From JBFMAP01 sp964632135 (lineage in GTDB: Archaea; Micrarchaeota; Micrarchaeia; Burarchaeales; JBFMAP01): DNA of 11,067 nt. Location: assembly GCA_964632135.1 (NCBI GenBank), contig CAZWEI010000041.1, positions 1 through 11,067 on the forward strand, read 5' to 3'. Numbering within the stretch: the first letter of the stretch is position 1; every line of letters starts with the position of its first letter. This document shows, piece after piece, positions 1 to 6,848 of the stretch. The position numbers and the translations under genes are program-made. The notes beneath the pieces were generated by a model that was given only the letters and a program-made list of their open reading frames with translations, was not told the origin of the DNA and did not search any database.

Positions 1-1067
1 CGCAGCGCATGGACATAATGAACGAGCGGGGCTACTCGTTCATTTTCATAGCGCCTTCCCCAGAGGGCAGGAGCGGATGGGGTTCTGTAGGCGGTGACCC
101 TAACTACTGGGTTCCTATGTTCAACGATCCTCTCTCGCGCTTCAATTACGCTTTTCACGTGTTGCTGAACGGCCTGAAATGGCGCAATAAGTACGACATA
201 ATCTGGTCTGAAAGCCCTCAATACGCAGGCGTTTCAGCAGGGCTGCTCGGCAGGCTTCTTGGCAAAAAAACAGTAATATTCTCCCAGGGACCCGTGAGTA
301 CGGCGGGATACGCGCTCGTGTATAAAAAATGGTGGCAGCGATGGTTTTACAAAATCTTTACAAAGTTACACCTTTTCGCTTCATTCCAGCTCGCGAAGAA
401 AATCGTCCCTGTGAATATCAAGGTCTGCGAGGCAGAGGCTCTGCGAGCAGGCGCGCCCAAGTCCAGGATGCGTCTCTTGTACAACAATATCGATCCAGCG
501 TTGCATCAAATTCCTCGGCGCAAAAAAATTTCCGGCAAACCCCTTCTCGTATTCGTCGGCAGGATAGTCCCGTTCAAGGGGCTTGACTGGACGCTTCAGG
601 CGTGGAAGTATGTGGAAAAGAAGATGCCTGACGCGAAGCTTGTCGTCATCGGGGCGGGTACTGATTTGGAGCCGATGAAGCGTCTTGCTTCCGCCCTGAA
701 ACTTAGGAATGTTGAATTCACCGGAAATCTTCCAAACGAGAAGGTCTTCGACTATCACTCAAAGGCATGGGCTTTCATAACGACATCACCAGCGTGCAAT
801 TTTTCCTACGCGACTATGGAGGCAGTTCTCGCCGGCACGCCAATCATAGCGACTGACGTTGGCGCGACGCGCGAGGTAATAAGGCCAGAAACCGACGGGT
901 TCCTCGCGCCCCTGGACGACAGGAAAATTGCGGACGCCATCATGCGCGCGCTGTCTGATCCAAAAGAAGCCCAGCGCCGCGCGAAAAGCGCAAGAGAAAA
1001 CCTCAAACAATTCATTTTCACAAGCAAAGAATGGTGCGACAGGATAGAAAAAATAATGAACGAATAG
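1..1067 (+). CDS. Family-4 glycosyltransferase, 5' end outside window
   Basis: This is a GT-B glycosyltransferase (GT4, Glycos_transf_1) that should transfer a sugar from a nucleotide donor at the cytoplasmic face of the membrane. The frame is open to the window edge. The first in-frame ATG is at base 9, but the codons before it read Q-R, and the following MDIMNERGY resembles the helix after an 'HTQR' N-terminus, so roughly 15-20 residues are probably missing. Numbered from base 9, the donor domain shows GRIVPFKG (R185, K190) and the C-terminal motif around residues 260-275. Oddly, the usual E-x7-E is C263-x7-E271: SPACNFSYATMEA aligns with the common ENFPYSVLEA form with Cys for the first Glu. 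Glu codons cannot become TGC by one change. The gene converges with the minus-strand cluster, only 4 bp away. Acceptor and donor are unknown; the family call is firm. Confidence 0.9.
   Translation, partial: QRMDIMNERGYSFIFIAPSPEGRSGWGSVGGDPNYWVPMFNDPLSRFNYAFHVLLNGLKWRNKYDIIWSESPQYAGVSAGLLGRLLGKKTVIFSQGPVSTAGYALVYKKWWQRWFYKIFTKLHLFASFQLAKKIVPVNIKVCEAEALRAGAPKSRMRLLYNNIDPALHQIPRRKKISGKPLLVFVGRIVPFKGLDWTLQAWKYVEKKMPDAKLVVIGAGTDLEPMKRLASALKLRNVEFTGNLPNEKVFDYHSKAWAFITTSPACNFSYATMEAVLAGTPIIATDVGATREVIRPETDGFLAPLDDRKIADAIMRALSDPKEAQRRAKSARENLKQFIFTSKEWCDRIEKIMNE
1048..1053 (-). terminator. T6 tract after the minus-strand operon
   Basis: On the minus strand a run of six T lies about 20 nt past the stop codon of the 1072-2115 gene, inside the end of the convergent glycosyltransferase. 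Archaeal RNA polymerase terminates on oligo-T in the non-template strand, so this is a candidate end for the operon transcript. No hairpin is evident. The assignment is inference from position and composition only. Confidence 0.35.
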
Positions 1068-1071
1068 CGAA

Positions 1072-2115
1072 TCATCCCGTCCTAGCAATGCCCAGCCATA
1101 CCCTCTGGTACTCGTTTGTCATTTTTTCAAGAGAGAAATTTTTCCTCGCGAATTTTTTTCCCTCAGCGCCCATTTTCCTCGCGAGTTTTTTGTCTGAGAG
1201 CAACCCAAGCACGGCATCTGCGATACTTTCCGCGCGCGCCGGAGCCAAAAATCCGTTTTTTCCATCCTCTACTTCCTCTGAAAGCGAGCACGCGTCGACC
1301 GCGACAACCGGCAGGCCCGCGGCCATTGCCTCCAGAGGGCTCCGTGGCATTCCATCAAGGAAGGAAGCATAAACGAATACATCCGCGCTCGCGAGAAGGT
1401 CGGGAACGTCGTTTCGGAAACCCGTAAAAATAATCGAAGAGGCATAGGGTTTTGAGCGCGCGTACTCCTCAACCTCCTCGAGATATGCCTCTCTCTCACC
1501 CACTACTACCAATTTCGCTTTTTTCTTCCTCTTCAAAATTTTTTCCATCGCGTCTATCAGAAGTTCGACCCCGTGCGCCTTTTCGGAGAATTTGAAATCG
1601 CCGACATAAAGCAGGACGTCGTCATCTTTATGCACTCCAGGAATTTTCACTTTTTTTCCCTTTGAGAATTTCCCCGCGTCTATTGCATGATAAATCGTAA
1701 CCGCTTTGTCAGCTGCCTTTTCACTGAAGCTTTCAAGTTCTTTTGCAACCCAGTTGCTGACAGTTATTACTGCTTCAGCATTTTCGAGCGCGCGCTTCGC
1801 GAAAAACCTGTAAAGCCAAACGCGCAACGCGGCCAGCGGCTTCCATCTCGCGTAATCCTCGGCCTCTCTCCACACGAGCCCCTGAAGAGCGAGCGTGTAT
1901 TTTTTTCCGCGCAGTAGTTTGTTGAGCCACAGCATCGCGGCAGGCGAAACGAACGCGGAAGTATGGTAGAGCGCGTGACCCGACGCGAGGAGCGAGACAA
2001 AAGACGGTTTCGCGGGATAAATAGTGATTCTGTGTCCTTTCGCGCGCAGGCGCCCTGCGATTTGTGCGTACCGCTCCCCCCGCGAGCCGAGAACGCAGAC
2101 ATCGAGAATTTGCAT
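1072..2115 (-). CDS. Family-4 glycosyltransferase (GT-B)
   Basis: This 347-residue protein is a complete GT-B glycosyltransferase of the GT4 type, with an N-terminal acceptor domain (roughly 1-155) and a C-terminal donor-binding domain starting near VLLYVGDFKFSEK (167-179). The signature stretch LDGMPRSPLEAMAAGLPVV gives a D254-x7-E262 pair, a conservative Asp-for-Glu variant of E-x7-E. AEAVITVSNWVAKEL (about 113-127) is the typical inter-domain segment. No membrane segment or signal peptide is obvious; it probably works at the inner membrane face on a lipid-linked acceptor. The ATG at 2115 was chosen because the Rossmann strand MQILDVCVLG follows at once and a TATA-like box sits 26 bp upstream, which suggests leaderless initiation. 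It is the last gene of the minus-strand cluster, 14 nt after the dehydrogenase. Sugar specificity cannot be read from sequence. Confidence 0.92.
   Translation of the reverse strand: MQILDVCVLGSRGERYAQIAGRLRAKGHRITIYPAKPSFVSLLASGHALYHTSAFVSPAAMLWLNKLLRGKKYTLALQGLVWREAEDYARWKPLAALRVWLYRFFAKRALENAEAVITVSNWVAKELESFSEKAADKAVTIYHAIDAGKFSKGKKVKIPGVHKDDDVLLYVGDFKFSEKAHGVELLIDAMEKILKRKKKAKLVVVGEREAYLEEVEEYARSKPYASSIIFTGFRNDVPDLLASADVFVYASFLDGMPRSPLEAMAAGLPVVAVDACSLSEEVEDGKNGFLAPARAESIADAVLGLLSDKKLARKMGAEGKKFARKNFSLEKMTNEYQRVWLGIARTG
1122..1191 (+). terminator. Cluster of T tracts downstream of the plus-strand gene
   Basis: Four T runs follow the stop of the first gene on the plus strand: 1122-1127 (six), 1139-1143 (five), 1153-1159 (seven) and 1186-1191 (six). 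They lie inside the antisense end of the convergent gene, where they encode Lys/Phe/Asn-rich residues. Repeated oligo-T tracts are the usual archaeal terminators, so the upstream gene probably ends here. Part of the signal is simply the AAA/TTT codon content of the opposing gene. Confidence 0.35.
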
Positions 2116-2129
2116 TGTAACGCCTTACT

Positions 2130-3479
2130 CTATATCCTTATATAATCAAACATCCGCCTAGCCTCGGCTTCTGGAAAAACCGCGCGCACATCCACGAGAA
2201 TCGGGTTGGAATTCATCGCCTTCCTTATCTCCGCGAGCGTGATTCCTTTGAACTGCCTGTGCGCGACCGTGACAATCACCACGTCGAACTTCTCCCCGCC
2301 CGCCTCGCCGAGCTTGCCTATGCTCCCTATGCCGAACTCGTTTTTAATCTGCTTGCTTGTGAGGTTCGGGTCGAATCCCACGACCTCAATCCCATAGGAG
2401 CGCAGCGCCGCTATCATCGCTTTCGCCGGCGATGCGCGCGGTTCGCGTATGTTTTCCTTGAACGTGAGCCCCATCACGAGCGCGCGGGATTTCTTCGGCA
2501 CCTTCTCCGCGTCGTTGAGCGCCCTGAGCGCGAGCTCTGCCACGCGAATGGGCATGTTGTCGTTCGTGGCTCTCCCTGCCAGCATCACCTGCGGGGAATA
2601 CCCCACCTCGCGCGCCTTGTGCACTAAATAGTAGGGATTCACAGGAACGCACCAGCCGCCAACGAACCCAGGCTTGAATTTCACGAAGTTCCACTTCGTA
2701 CCCGCGGCCTCCAGCACGTCCCAAATCGAGATGCCCATTCTTTCGAATATGAGCGCGAACTCGTTCATGAGCGCTATGTTTATGTCGCGCTGTATGTTCT
2801 CTATGATTTTCGCTGCCTCAGCGGTCTTTATGCTCTTCGCCCTGAAAACGCCTGCCTTCGTCACGCGCGAGTAAAGCGCGGCCACCGCGTCCGCCGTTTC
2901 CCCGTCTATTCCAGAGACCACTTTGACTATCTTCTCGAGAGTGTGCTCCTCGTCACCTGGGTTCACGCGCTCAGGCGAATAGCCGAGCGTGAACTCGCGC
3001 CCCCCGCGCATTCTTGACGCCTGCTCGAGAATAGGAAGCATAACCTCCTCGGTAACCCCGGGGTAAACCGAGGACTCAAGCACGACGCACGCGCCCTTCT
3101 TCAAATTCTCCCCAACGGTTTTGGACGCGGCGCGCACAGGACCTAAGTCAGGCTGTTTTGACGAGGTGAGCAGCGTCGGGACTGCAATAACAACAAAATC
3201 GGCATCTCGTATTACTGACGGATCCGAAGAGAAAGATATTTTCTTCTCGCGAATGAGTCCGTCTATCGTCTCCCTGCTTATCTCTCCGCTCGAATCGCTC
3301 CCTTTCCTGAGCGATTCCACTCTTGCCTCGTTTATGTCATAGCCCAAAACGCGAAGCCCTGAGCTCGCGAACCCCGTCGCCGCGTGCATTCCGACGTAGC
3401 CGAGCCCGACAACGCAAACGACCGCGCTCTTATCATCCAATTTTTTTCTCAGAACGTTCGCAATGCCGCCCTTTTCCAT
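2130..3479 (-). CDS. WbpA/TviB-like UDP-HexNAc 6-dehydrogenase
   Basis: This is a UDP-glucose/GDP-mannose dehydrogenase family enzyme that should oxidise C6 of a UDP-HexNAc to the uronate in two NAD-dependent steps. The ATG at 3479 gives 449 residues. A longer reading to 3554 would overlap the preceding gene by 71 bases, so I reject it. Visible parts are the NAD site VVGLGYVG (23-30), LGYSPERVNPGD, the helix TAEAAKIIENIQRDINIALMNE with K224, and the active-site segment PGFVGGWCVPVNPYYL with Cys277. The RDINIALMNE and AAGTKWNF context resembles WbpA/TviB rather than plain UDP-glucose dehydrogenase. Two positions differ from the usual GGHCIGVDPYYL: Trp for His before the Cys, and Asn281 for Asp four residues after it. 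It starts 4 nt after the epimerase stop. Likely substrate is UDP-GlcNAc; UDP-ManNAc is the main alternative. Confidence 0.88.
   Translation of the reverse strand: MEKGGIANVLRKKLDDKSAVVCVVGLGYVGMHAATGFASSGLRVLGYDINEARVESLRKGSDSSGEISRETIDGLIREKKISFSSDPSVIRDADFVVIAVPTLLTSSKQPDLGPVRAASKTVGENLKKGACVVLESSVYPGVTEEVMLPILEQASRMRGGREFTLGYSPERVNPGDEEHTLEKIVKVVSGIDGETADAVAALYSRVTKAGVFRAKSIKTAEAAKIIENIQRDINIALMNEFALIFERMGISIWDVLEAAGTKWNFVKFKPGFVGGWCVPVNPYYLVHKAREVGYSPQVMLAGRATNDNMPIRVAELALRALNDAEKVPKKSRALVMGLTFKENIREPRASPAKAMIAALRSYGIEVVGFDPNLTSKQIKNEFGIGSIGKLGEAGGEKFDVVIVTVAHRQFKGITLAEIRKAMNSNPILVDVRAVFPEAEARRMFDYIRI
2137..2145 (-). promoter_or_regulatory. TATA-like box for the last operon gene
   Basis: On the minus strand TTATATAAG is centred about 26 bp upstream of the ATG at 2115, the distance expected if transcription starts at or next to the start codon. 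It is embedded in the last codons of the upstream dehydrogenase (…DYIRI-stop). No ribosome-binding site precedes the ATG, which fits leaderless mRNA. It would allow the terminal glycosyltransferase to be expressed separately from the rest of the cluster. Confidence 0.55.
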
Positions 3480-3483
3480 CCTA

Positions 3484-4413
3484 TCACTTCTCCAAAAACC
3501 ATTCCACAGTCCTGCGAAGCCCCTCGTCGAAGCCGAGCAGCGGCTTGTAACCAAGAACCCTCCTCGCCTTCGATATGTCCGCGAGCGAGTCCTTCACGTC
3601 GCCCGGGCGCGGCTTCTCGTACTTTGGTTTTATCTCTTTCCCCATAATCCTGTTCAGCTTCTTTATGAGCTCGTTTACGGATACCCTCTGCCCGCACGCG
3701 ATGTTGAAAACCTCGCCAGCCGCGCCCTTCGCGCTCATCGCGAGCATGTTCGCGCTCACAACGTTTCCCACGAACGTGAAGTCGCGCGTCTGCTTCCCGT
3801 CCCCGAAAATGACAGGGCTCTCGCCCTTGCGAATCGCGGTTATGAACCTGGGCATTACCGCCGAGTATTGGGAGCTCGGGTCCTGCCTCGGGCCGAAAAC
3901 GTTGAAATAGCGGAGCGCGACCGTCTCAAGCCCGTAAATTCTGTAAAAGACCCCGCAGTAATGCTCGCCGGCGAGTTTTGAAACCGCGTACGGGGAGAGC
4001 GGGTTGGGTTTCATGCTCTCTTTCTTAAGAACTGTCGGCTGGTCCCCATAAACTGAAGAGGATGACGCATACACGACGCGCCCCACTCCCTCATCCTTCG
4101 CAGCCACAAGCACGTTGAGCGTGCCCTCGACATTCGCGCTGTTGGTCGCAAGCGGGTCGTTTACCGAGCGGCCGACCGATGACAGCGCCGCCTGATGAAG
4201 CACGTAGTCAACCCCCTTCATCGCCCTTTTCACGCTCTCCAGATTTCTGATGTCGCCCTCAACGAACTCGATTTTCCCATCTACATCCGCAAGATTGCCC
4301 TTACTGCCAGTAGCAAGATTGTCGAAAACCACCACGTCGAACTTATCCGCAATTTCCACGGCTATGTTCGAGCCTATGAATCCCGCGCCTCCGGTTATCA
4401 GAATTCTGTTCAT
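3484..4413 (-). CDS. WbpP/TviC-like NDP-sugar 4-epimerase
   Basis: This is an extended short-chain dehydrogenase/reductase that should invert C4 of a UDP-hexose or UDP-HexNAc(A). From the ATG at 4413 it has 309 residues. TGGAGFIGS (7-15) binds NAD, with D31 at the end of strand 2. The catalytic set is the SSSS run at 117-120 plus Y142 and K146 in SPYAVSK. The substrate-loop segment FNVFGPRQDPSSQYSAVMPR and GDGKQTRDFTFV is the pattern of UDP-GlcNAc(A) 4-epimerases such as WbpP and TviC. A TTG further upstream (4443) would add ten residues before MNRILITGG and overlap the preceding gene, so it is unlikely. The gene lies 22 nt after a glycosyltransferase and 4 nt before the dehydrogenase; the pair fits UDP-GlcNAc to UDP-GalNAcA. 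A GalE-type UDP-glucose 4-epimerase remains possible. Confidence 0.88.
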   Translation of the reverse strand: MNRILITGGAGFIGSNIAVEIADKFDVVVFDNLATGSKGNLADVDGKIEFVEGDIRNLESVKRAMKGVDYVLHQAALSSVGRSVNDPLATNSANVEGTLNVLVAAKDEGVGRVVYASSSSVYGDQPTVLKKESMKPNPLSPYAVSKLAGEHYCGVFYRIYGLETVALRYFNVFGPRQDPSSQYSAVMPRFITAIRKGESPVIFGDGKQTRDFTFVGNVVSANMLAMSAKGAAGEVFNIACGQRVSVNELIKKLNRIMGKEIKPKYEKPRPGDVKDSLADISKARRVLGYKPLLGFDEGLRRTVEWFLEK

Positions 4414-4417
4414 CAAA

Positions 4418-4447
4418 TCATCCAAACATCCGAATTCATCCAAACAT
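4418..4447 (-). repeat. Duplicated 12-bp gene end, 18-bp period
   Basis: ATGTTTGGATGA occurs twice on the minus strand, at 4436-4447 and 4418-4429, separated by six bases. The first copy is the last three codons plus stop of the upstream glycosyltransferase (Met-Phe-Gly-stop). The second lies in the intergenic gap just before the epimerase start. Because the period is a multiple of three, the second copy supplies a second in-frame stop. It looks like a short tandem duplication at the gene boundary. Confidence 0.85.
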
Positions 4448-5575
4448 TTCAGAAAGAATCTTCATCTCCCTGTCCAGCAGCTTCCCTTTCGAGTAATTCC
4501 CAAGCGCGGATTTCCTGCAGCGCGCGCTCATTTTTTTGCGCAGGCTTGCGTCCGAGAGAATGCGGATTATCGCCTCGGCAAGCGCTGCCGTGTCCCCGGC
4601 AGGCACGAGCAGCCCGGTGCGTCCGTCCTCCACAGTATCTCGTATTCCCTCAACGTCAGTGCCGACAATCGGAAGCCCGCACGCGAGCGCCTCTATGAGC
4701 GCGTTCGGCTGGCCCTCTATCGCGCTCGGAAGCACAAAAACGTCCGCAGCGCACAGGTGCTTCGGAACTTCCTGGCGCGGAATCCTACTGCAGAAGACGA
4801 CCCCGCGCGTGTTTAATTCCTCCGCAAGTGTTTTTAATTTTTCCTTCTCCTCGCCCTCTCCGCATATCAGCAAAACCGCGTCCGGAATTTTTTCCTGCAC
4901 GCTCTTGTACGCGCGTATTAGTTCATCAACTCTCTTGACCGGATGAAGCCTGCCGACGAAAATTACAACCCGTTTTTTCTTCAGGCCATACTTTTTCTCG
5001 ATGTCCGCGTGTGGAACATCCGGTCTGAACTCGCCCGTGTCCACGAAGTTGGGGATGACGACAACCTTCTTCGCGCCAATTTCTTTTGCTTTTTTCTCAA
5101 GGGCGGGGGTCAGCGCTATCACGAGGTCGGCAGAGCGTATGACAAACTTTTCGATGAGCTCCGCGAGCTTCCCAACAACCGCGCCCCTTCTCATTTTCGT
5201 CTGAAGCGTCCAATCATAGTGGTAAGAAACAACGAGCGGCTTCCCTGTTACTATGCGCGCGAGTGCCGCGTGCGGGCACGCTGTCCCGAACGCGCGCACC
5301 AGGCCATAACTTTTGCGCGTCCTGATCAGGTTCCACGCGCCGAGGAATAAATAGGAAAGCTGCTTTAGAAATTTTGTTTCGACGAGTGCAGAGGGAGCAT
5401 GAACAGCACCTGCGAATTTCTGCGAGTAATTCTTCGTGTCCTGCGTGATGAGAAGCACGCTGCCAAACTTTTTATCGTACGCGCTGATTCTCTCGCTCAT
5501 CGCGGAAAGATTGCCCTTTGCCTCGACCTCCCTGGCCGACGAGTCGAACGAGAACGTGAGCGCTATCGTCTTCAT
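4436..5575 (-). CDS. Family-4 glycosyltransferase, complete EX7E motif
   Basis: This 379-residue GT-B glycosyltransferase of the GT4 family should add one sugar to a growing lipid-linked or protein-linked glycan. The donor domain begins at VVIFVGRLHPVKRVDELI (203-220), with the conserved Arg and Lys. VVVIPNFVDTGEFRP (171-185) is the typical linker. The signature SAIEGQPNALIEALACGLPIV carries a full E287-x7-E295 pair, the most canonical of the four glycosyltransferases here. The ATG at 5575 is supported by a strong ribosome-binding site, GAGGAGGTT at 5581-5589, and overlaps the stop of the previous gene in an ATGA, so translation is probably coupled. No membrane segment is evident. The last codons are duplicated just past the stop. 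Donor sugar is unknown; the family is clear. Confidence 0.94.
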   Translation of the reverse strand: MKTIALTFSFDSSAREVEAKGNLSAMSERISAYDKKFGSVLLITQDTKNYSQKFAGAVHAPSALVETKFLKQLSYLFLGAWNLIRTRKSYGLVRAFGTACPHAALARIVTGKPLVVSYHYDWTLQTKMRRGAVVGKLAELIEKFVIRSADLVIALTPALEKKAKEIGAKKVVVIPNFVDTGEFRPDVPHADIEKKYGLKKKRVVIFVGRLHPVKRVDELIRAYKSVQEKIPDAVLLICGEGEEKEKLKTLAEELNTRGVVFCSRIPRQEVPKHLCAADVFVLPSAIEGQPNALIEALACGLPIVGTDVEGIRDTVEDGRTGLLVPAGDTAALAEAIIRILSDASLRKKMSARCRKSALGNYSKGKLLDREMKILSEMFG

Positions 5576-6813
5576 TCCGCAACCTCCTCAATCGTTCGCT
5601 TTAGCACTCCCTCTAATTTTTTCGCGAGCACGCACCACTCGAGTTTTTTCACGGCGTATTTTCTCCCGCTCGCGCCCATCCTTTTTCTAAGCTTCTCGTC
5701 CCCCGCCAGTCTCACAACCGCGTCAGCGAGTGAGCGCGGGTTTTCCTGCTCTGCGCTCAGTCCAGCTTTTGCCTCTTTCACGACGCGCGAGACGTTCTCG
5801 CCGCACACGACCAACGGTTTCCCGGCTGCAAGGTATTCCGACAGTTTCAGCGGGTGGTTGACGCTGAAGACAAAACCCTTCGGAAACGGCGCAACGCACA
5901 CGTCCATCGCCGAGAGGTATTTTGGTATTTCCGCGCGCTGCGCCATCCCCGCGAACACCACGCGCTCCTGAACTCCCAGAGATACGCACAATTCCCTCAA
6001 ACTTCTTTCCATCCTCCCCCCGCCGACCAAAAATAACTTCGCGTTTTTCGCCCGCTCGAATATTCCCGGTGAAGCGCGTATCAGATACTCCACCCCGTGC
6101 TGCGGGGTGAGCGAGCCCATGAACCCGACCACGAATCCGCCATCCAGCCCAAATTTTTTCTTCACGTCCTCGCACGGCGCGGGTTTGATGAATTTCGTGT
6201 CAACGCCATTAGGTATCACTTCAACTCGTTTTCTCTTGTCCTCGTTCCTCGTCATTCCCTGCGCGTATTTCTTCACCCCCTCGCTCACAACGCTGAGCGC
6301 GTCGCTCGCGTTGAAAACAAACTTTTCGTTGAGTTTGTAGAGTGGGCGCGAGAGTGGCGTGGTCTCCTCGTCAGTTGTTATGTCGGGTACGTCCGTCACG
6401 AGCGGAAGCCCGCGGATTTTTTTAACCAGCGCGCACTCGAGTCCGACAGTGTGGAAGGGGTGGAACTCGCCCATGAGCGCGTCGGCGCGCCCTCCTGCAG
6501 TCAGAGAAAGCGCACGCGCGAATCGAAACAGGGAGGGAAGCCGCGTGAGGCTGAACTCCGGTGCGAGCGTGCGGACGCGGTGAATGTGCATGCCGTCGAA
6601 AACCGTGTGCGAGCTGCCCAGGCTGTCCGCGTTCATCCATCTTTTATACGGCGTCATCGATGGGGTTACGAGGTGCACCTCGTGCCCGAACGCGCACAGG
6701 TTTTTGAAAAGCGCGTGCAGGCGTATGTCCACGCCCTGACCGCGCGTAACGGTTTTCCCATTTTCCATGGGGAAAAAATACCTTGAAAGGCAAACGACCC
6801 TAATGCTCTCCAA
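5572..6813 (-). CDS. Family-4 glycosyltransferase, TTG start
   Basis: This 413-residue GT-B glycosyltransferase (GT4) has the family N-terminus IRVVCLSRYFFPMENG followed by a helix ending GHEVHLVTP (43-51). The donor domain holds VVGFMGSLTPQHGVEYLI (228-245) and PLKLSEYLAAGKPLVV (321-336), the 'PLKLxEYxAAGKP' variant in which the first Glu of E-x7-E is normally missing (here V318, E326). The only start codon upstream of the first strand is a TTG at 6813, preceded five bases away by GGTG, an archaeal ribosome-binding site. The first ATG (residue 16) would remove that strand. An ATG out of frame at 6841 would join the frame if the T7 run at 6812-6818 were one base shorter, so a sequencing or real slip is an alternative. 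It lies 35 nt after the 2-epimerase and overlaps the next gene by 4 nt. Specificity is unknown. Confidence 0.9.
   Translation of the reverse strand: MESIRVVCLSRYFFPMENGKTVTRGQGVDIRLHALFKNLCAFGHEVHLVTPSMTPYKRWMNADSLGSSHTVFDGMHIHRVRTLAPEFSLTRLPSLFRFARALSLTAGGRADALMGEFHPFHTVGLECALVKKIRGLPLVTDVPDITTDEETTPLSRPLYKLNEKFVFNASDALSVVSEGVKKYAQGMTRNEDKRKRVEVIPNGVDTKFIKPAPCEDVKKKFGLDGGFVVGFMGSLTPQHGVEYLIRASPGIFERAKNAKLFLVGGGRMERSLRELCVSLGVQERVVFAGMAQRAEIPKYLSAMDVCVAPFPKGFVFSVNHPLKLSEYLAAGKPLVVCGENVSRVVKEAKAGLSAEQENPRSLADAVVRLAGDEKLRKRMGASGRKYAVKKLEWCVLAKKLEGVLKRTIEEVAE
5581..5589 (-). promoter_or_regulatory. Strong ribosome-binding site GAGGAGGTT
   Basis: GAGGAGGTT on the minus strand ends five bases before the ATG at 5575 and matches the archaeal/bacterial anti-Shine-Dalgarno sequence well. 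It lies within the last codons of the upstream glycosyltransferase and fixes the start of the downstream one. It is the strongest such site I saw in the cluster. Confidence 0.75.
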
Positions 6814-6818
6814 AAAAA

Positions 6819-6822
6819 CACC
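6819..6822 (-). promoter_or_regulatory. GGTG site supporting a TTG start
   Basis: GGTG on the minus strand is separated by five T residues from the TTG at 6813. GGTG is complementary to the CACC of the archaeal 16S 3' end, and five bases is an acceptable spacing. No other usable start codon precedes the conserved N-terminal strand of the glycosyltransferase, so this site decides the start. Confidence 0.5.
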
Positions 6823-6848
6823 CGAAAGCTGACACCCTCATGCGCGTT

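Noticed and set aside
3480..3554. A longer N-terminus for the nucleotide-sugar dehydrogenase
   Set aside because: It would overlap the epimerase end by 71 bases and adds 25 residues unlike the family, whereas the ATG at 3479 gives a normal N-terminus.
4414..4443. A TTG start adding ten residues to the WbpP/TviC-like epimerase
   Set aside because: The ATG at 4413 directly precedes the conserved NRILITGGAGFIG strand; the extra residues come from the duplicated gene end and overlap the upstream gene.
6640..6655. TTTTATACGGC inside a glycosyltransferase gene, identical to part of the tnpB promoter region
   Set aside because: It is antisense coding sequence (TPYKR) with no gene starting downstream; an 11-base match by chance is plausible.
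6097..6786. A 229-codon plus-strand frame opposite a glycosyltransferase
   Set aside because: It is fully antisense to a gene with strong GT4 motifs and has low-complexity Arg/His/Glu composition without a recognisable domain.
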